A stretch of 64,000 nt of DNA from Fen-1273 sp963748405. GTDB lineage: Bacteria; Bacteroidota; Ignavibacteria; UBA10030; UBA6906. This document shows, piece by piece, positions 60,875-64,000 of the stretch (its first letter is position 1; each line of letters starts with the position of its first letter). The DNA is taken from the NCBI GenBank assembly GCA_963748405.1, contig CAVVIT010000005.1, forward strand, positions 558,001 to 622,000, written 5' to 3'. The translations under genes and the position numbers were made by a program. The notes below the pieces were generated by a model that had not been told where the DNA came from, ran no database searches, and worked only from the letters and a program-made list of their open reading frames with translations.

Positions 60875-62107
60875 TCAATCACCCACCTGGGTGATGTTCA
60901 TGATCTGCTGGAAGCGCCGCTTGTTGTTGGCGGCGACGATGGCGTTTTCCAGGGAGATCTTTTTCTGCATGTACAGCCGTTTCAGATCCTGTTCGAGCGT
61001 CGTCATCCCCATGTCCCCCGACTCGGCCATCATCTGATAAATCTCGCCCGTGTTGTTGTTCTTGATGGCGGCGCGGACGGAGGGGATCATGCCCATCACT
61101 TCCTTCGCCAGGACCCGCTTCCCGTCGAGGCTCGGCACGAGTTTCTGGGAGATGACCGCGGTCAGCGTGTCGGCGAGCCGCATGCGGACGCGCTCCTGCT
61201 CGTTGACGGGGACTTCGCCGATGATACGGTCGATCGTCTCCACCGCCGACGCGGTATGGAGCGTGGAAAAGACCTTGTGACCGCTGTCGGTGATTTCCAG
61301 CGCCGTCAGGATCGTATCCGGGTCCCTCATTTCGCCGATGACGATGATGTCGGGGTCCTGCCGGAGCGACTGGATCGCCCCCTCCTTGAACGAGAGGGTG
61401 TCACGGCCGACCTCCCTGTGGCGGATGATGCAGTGGTCGGGCCTGTGCACGTACTCCACCGGGGAGGCGATGATGACGACGTGGCCGTCGACGGTGTGGT
61501 TGTTCGCGTCGATGATGCTGTCGAGCGTCGCGCTTTTTCCCGATCCCGTGATTCCCGTGACGAGCGTCAGCCCCTGCTCCGTGTGAGCAAGGCTGAGCAT
61601 CTTCGTGACGTTCGGGTGAAATTCGAGATTCTTGTAGGGGCGCACGGTCGCCTGAATCGCGCGCATGTTGAGTGCCAGGTGGTCAAGGTCGAAGTATGCG
61701 TTCGCCCTGAACCGGTACATCTGGTCGTCTTCGATGATGCTGTAGGAGAGATCGAGGCTCCTGTTCTCGTACAGGAACAGGCGCTGCCGCTCGATCAGTA
61801 TGCTCTGGATGAGGACGTTGAATTCGTCGAGCGTGAACTTGCCGAGGTCCTTGGCCGGGCGCTTCTCGCCATAGACGCGGTACCAGACGTTTCCTCCCGT
61901 GCCGTAGCCACCCATGTCGATGTCGGAGGCGTTGATCTTCGACATTCTCATCAGGTAGCTGTCCATCAGTTTCCGAAGTGCGGTCCGCTCCGCCGGCGAT
62001 TGCTTCGTCAGAAGATCCCCGATGAGCATCTGCCTTTCCATTCCCGGCACTGTGTCGGGTATGGCTCCGGCGATTTCCTGTAACGTCTTTATTGCAGTTT
62101 CAATCAT
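60875..62107 (-). CDS. PilT-like pilus ATPase with unusual Asp box
   Basis: The 410-residue ATPase has an N-terminal domain (about 1-150), Walker A VTGITGSGKSATLDSIID, Walker B DPDIIVIGEMRDPDTI, and the His box GHKVFSTLHTASAVETIDRII. The Asp box region reads IIASPVEYVHRPDHCIIRHREVG, where PilT normally has EDPIEFVH; the first Glu-Asp pair is Ala-Ser. The C-terminal AIRNLIRE retraction motif of PilT is replaced by SVRAAIKNNN. It resembles PilT/PilU more than PilB by length. It is first in the pilMN-OP-Q operon, and its start lacks a clear Shine-Dalgarno sequence. Confidence 0.87.
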   Translation of the reverse strand: MIETAIKTLQEIAGAIPDTVPGMERQMLIGDLLTKQSPAERTALRKLMDSYLMRMSKINASDIDMGGYGTGGNVWYRVYGEKRPAKDLGKFTLDEFNVLIQSILIERQRLFLYENRSLDLSYSIIEDDQMYRFRANAYFDLDHLALNMRAIQATVRPYKNLEFHPNVTKMLSLAHTEQGLTLVTGITGSGKSATLDSIIDANNHTVDGHVVIIASPVEYVHRPDHCIIRHREVGRDTLSFKEGAIQSLRQDPDIIVIGEMRDPDTILTALEITDSGHKVFSTLHTASAVETIDRIIGEVPVNEQERVRMRLADTLTAVISQKLVPSLDGKRVLAKEVMGMIPSVRAAIKNNNTGEIYQMMAESGDMGMTTLEQDLKRLYMQKKISLENAIVAANNKRRFQQIMNITQVGD

Positions 62108-62149
62108 ATCGCGAGATTTGACGAATGAGTGAACCGGAAACCAATCGTG

Positions 62150-62178
62150 AATATATCCAATGAAGTGTCCATTGTCAA
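62150..62178 (-). promoter_or_regulatory. Promoter of the pilus operon
   Basis: On the minus strand TTGACA (62178-62173), 17 bases, TATATT (62155-62150), the best consensus match in the window, 42 bases before the PilT-like ATG. Confidence 0.78.
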
Positions 62179-62302
62179 CAAGTTAAACTGTGACACAGCT
62201 CATTGCCCGTCGCCTTATCAGGGACTTCATTTCCGGAGAGCATCGGTATATAAATGAACGTATTATGTCTGCTCATAAATCTTTGCGAAATACAGAAAAT
62301 TT

Positions 62303-63643
62303 TCAGTTTTCCCACCACGAAACCATCTCGTATGCGCTCGAAGCCGGGAAAAACGGCGGCTGCTGGGTGTCGAACCTCGGGTCGTTGTGTATGCTGTACG
62401 AAAAGCCGTTCAGGAACTGGAGCGGCGGCCCCGGATTGAACAGCCCCAGGCTCCCGGCGGTCGCCTGCGTCACCCCCCCGTACAAATTGACCCGGCCGCT
62501 CACCGGGATATTCCAGAAATTCTGGGCCGTAAGTTCTCCGTTCTGGCAGTAGACAGCCGCATCGAGGTTCAGAACGGATGAGGTTGTCCGCGAGTCATCT
62601 TCGGTGATGTATGCCATGCGCCCGGCGATGATCCCCATCATGTCCGTCGAGGCGGGGTTCGTCTGAGGATTCGTTTTCGCGACCACGTCGCCGTCTATCC
62701 AGACATTCCCCTTGTTTACAGCGGCTCCTGACCCGCCGAATGCCGCAACCGTGATGTCCCCCTGGTATGTCCCCTTGATACGGAGGTCGGCCCCGTTCAC
62801 GACGATGACGCCGTTGGAGGCAAGCGCGCTTATCGCCATCGTCGTATCCCGGACGCTCCCGTTCGGCGGTATCTGTACGCGGACCTGGTCGTTGTTGAAT
62901 GTCAGCGCGACGTCGTTCCCGGCCGTCGTCTCGTCAAAGAGCCCGCCTCCCAGCGTCGCAGCGGAAGTCAGGTTCGTCTGGAGATTCGTCGTCGTCGGAC
63001 GCGTTTTCAGAACGGGATAGTCAATGCCGGGCCAGTTCGGCGCCGCCGTGGGCCCGTAATTCGGAGCGTGCCCCGACGTCACCTTTTGACTGAAGAAGGG
63101 TGTTCCGTCGATGTTGAAGGAACCGTTCGTATGCGCGGGGCCGTAGACCGAATCTCCGGTCACCTTCCAGTCGCTCGCGCCGTAGTACGGGCCGTGCGAT
63201 CCGTCGGGGGCGAGGTAGCCGTTTTTCTCCTGTTCCGTGAACCAGCTGAATTTTGCAAACTGCACGTGCTTGAACACCCCCTCCACGGTATCCCGAAACG
63301 GGAGCCCGTACTTGTCCGGATCCGTCGTGGAGGTGATGATCATCTCGACTTCGGAGACGCTCCGTATCGTCACCCAGTTGGGCTGGGGAGTATTGCTGAG
63401 GTAGATGACGGAATCGTGGCCGCCGAAGAAGTCGACGCCGAAATTCGAAGGGGACACGGGGTAGTTCAGGAGCAGGGACGATCCGACATTCGCCCCGGTC
63501 ACGGCGATGTTATGGACGCGCGTCGAACCGTAATAGGTCATGTACGTGTCCATCGAACTGAGACTGTTGTGCGTGATGTTGTTGAGAACCAGCCCCACGA
63601 TGAGCGTCAGGCCGATAACGTATATGATGCTGGATCTCCCCAT
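62303..63643 (-). CDS. DUF4900-like pilus-associated protein
   Basis: The 446-residue protein begins GRSSIIYVIGLTLIVGLVLN, a hydrophobic N-terminus like the membrane anchor of pilin-like (PilX/DUF4900) proteins, without an obvious leader and G/E cleavage site. The body has repeated beta-solenoid-like motifs: GPYYGASDWKVTGDSVYGPAH, RLKGTYQGDITVAAFGG-like and NKGNVWIDGDVVAK. The end has FNPGPPLQFLNGFSYSIHN. DUF4900 proteins of this kind are found in FCB bacteria and Deinococcus near type IV pili. It may be a minor pilin-like or surface protein. It is 14 bases from the next upstream gene. Confidence 0.75.
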   Translation of the reverse strand: MGRSSIIYVIGLTLIVGLVLNNITHNSLSSMDTYMTYYGSTRVHNIAVTGANVGSSLLLNYPVSPSNFGVDFFGGHDSVIYLSNTPQPNWVTIRSVSEVEMIITSTTDPDKYGLPFRDTVEGVFKHVQFAKFSWFTEQEKNGYLAPDGSHGPYYGASDWKVTGDSVYGPAHTNGSFNIDGTPFFSQKVTSGHAPNYGPTAAPNWPGIDYPVLKTRPTTTNLQTNLTSAATLGGGLFDETTAGNDVALTFNNDQVRVQIPPNGSVRDTTMAISALASNGVIVVNGADLRIKGTYQGDITVAAFGGSGAAVNKGNVWIDGDVVAKTNPQTNPASTDMMGIIAGRMAYITEDDSRTTSSVLNLDAAVYCQNGELTAQNFWNIPVSGRVNLYGGVTQATAGSLGLFNPGPPLQFLNGFSYSIHNDPRFDTQQPPFFPASSAYEMVSWWEN

Positions 63644-63656
63644 TTGAGCCCCCCTT

Positions 63657-64000
63657 TCAACCGTGTCGTTTGATGTTGCGTGACGCCAGGCGCGTCTGTT
63701 TCCAGAACGAAACGGCGTACTGACTGTTGTCGGTATTCACCGCGTCCTGGACCTTGTACGGACTTTCCACGCGGAGAGCGATTTCGATAACCCAGATCTT
63801 CGAGTAATCAGCCGCATCAAGAGGAGCCACTTCAACCCCTGCCTGCGTGAAGTACTTCAGCTGAAAACTCGTCACGCCGAGTCCGGCGGCGCCGCCCCCC
63901 GACCACGCACCGGTACTGTCCGACACATTCCTGTAGAGGACGCGCACGTTCGGGTTCGGCAGCGTCGTCAACGGGGGGCCCGCATACCACTCGACGGTGT
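63657..64000 (-). CDS. Pilin-like/pilus accessory protein, C-terminal part
   Basis: The open frame continues to the window edge, so only the last about 114 residues are visible, with the start outside. Readable pieces include TVEWYAGPPLTTLPNPNVRV at the edge, then WSGGGAAGLGVTSFQLKYFT and a basic C-terminus (TRLASRNIKRHG). The mixed hydrophobic strands and position before a DUF4900-like gene suggest a PilW/PilX-type minor pseudopilin. The family cannot be fixed without the N-terminal methylation motif. Confidence 0.55.
   Translation of the reverse strand, partial: TVEWYAGPPLTTLPNPNVRVLYRNVSDSTGAWSGGGAAGLGVTSFQLKYFTQAGVEVAPLDAADYSKIWVIEIALRVESPYKVQDAVNTDNSQYAVSFWKQTRLASRNIKRHG

Overview
The window is a high-GC bacterial chromosome segment of about 50 genes with no phage, transposon, CRISPR or rRNA. 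A secreted protein with a C-terminal NYPNPFNPST-type sorting domain (type IX secretion), two DUF2911 domains, a DUF5700 metallopeptidase, DUF2723 and DUF4900 point to the FCB superphylum (Bacteroidota, Ignavibacteriota/Chlorobi or a neighbouring deep lineage). Promoters that can be read by eye are E. coli-like (TTGnnn, 16-17 bp, TATATT) rather than the TAnnTTTG type of core Bacteroidia, which favours an early-branching FCB lineage. Species cannot be named from this.

Layout. 1-2450 (minus): a tRNA/ribosomal-protein operon, tRNA-Thr, Tyr, Gly, Thr, rpmG, tRNA-Trp, secE, nusG, rplK, rplA (cut by the edge), with a clear promoter upstream and no tuf where many bacteria have it. 2494-7307 (minus): glnE overlapping a DUF2723 glycosyltransferase-like membrane protein. 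7364-22775 (plus): a long co-directional array that looks like a CoA-thioester catabolic operon (EthD-like protein, three crotonase-family enzymes, an Asp-box propeller lipoprotein, an orphan PaaA-like diiron protein, PaaH-like dehydrogenase plus a degenerate paralogue, a DUF1573 protein, thiolase, a SnoaL-like protein), followed by an RND efflux system (adaptor, pump, TolC). One enoyl-CoA hydratase is frameshifted in a C run. 22761-27555: a DUF5700 peptidase opposite an ECF sigma / anti-sigma / TPR-HEAT / PDZ envelope module.

27580-36970: a T9SS substrate, aldehyde dehydrogenase, a lipoprotein, YbjQ, a tandem DUF2911 protein, and a large NAD-binding protein followed by a PPi-type phosphofructokinase. 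36995-47116 (minus): TolC, adaptor, one ATPase, four tandem MacB-like permeases and a Sel1 protein. 47193-50348 (minus): CCA-adding enzyme, Gfo/Idh oxidoreductase and HAD phosphatase, divergent from an RlmI-like methyltransferase and an outer-membrane protein. 52527-55316: uvrA. 55567-64000 (minus): type IV pilus genes with compressed architecture (PilT-like ATPase, PilM-PilN fusion, PilO-PilP-like fusion, short PilQ-like secretin), preceded by a DUF4900-like protein and a truncated pilin-like gene.

The most unusual items are the PaaA-like gene without its usual oxygenase partners, the four-permease exporter, the fused pilus platform with an altered ATPase Asp box, and a divergent gene pair whose promoters predict leaderless transcripts.
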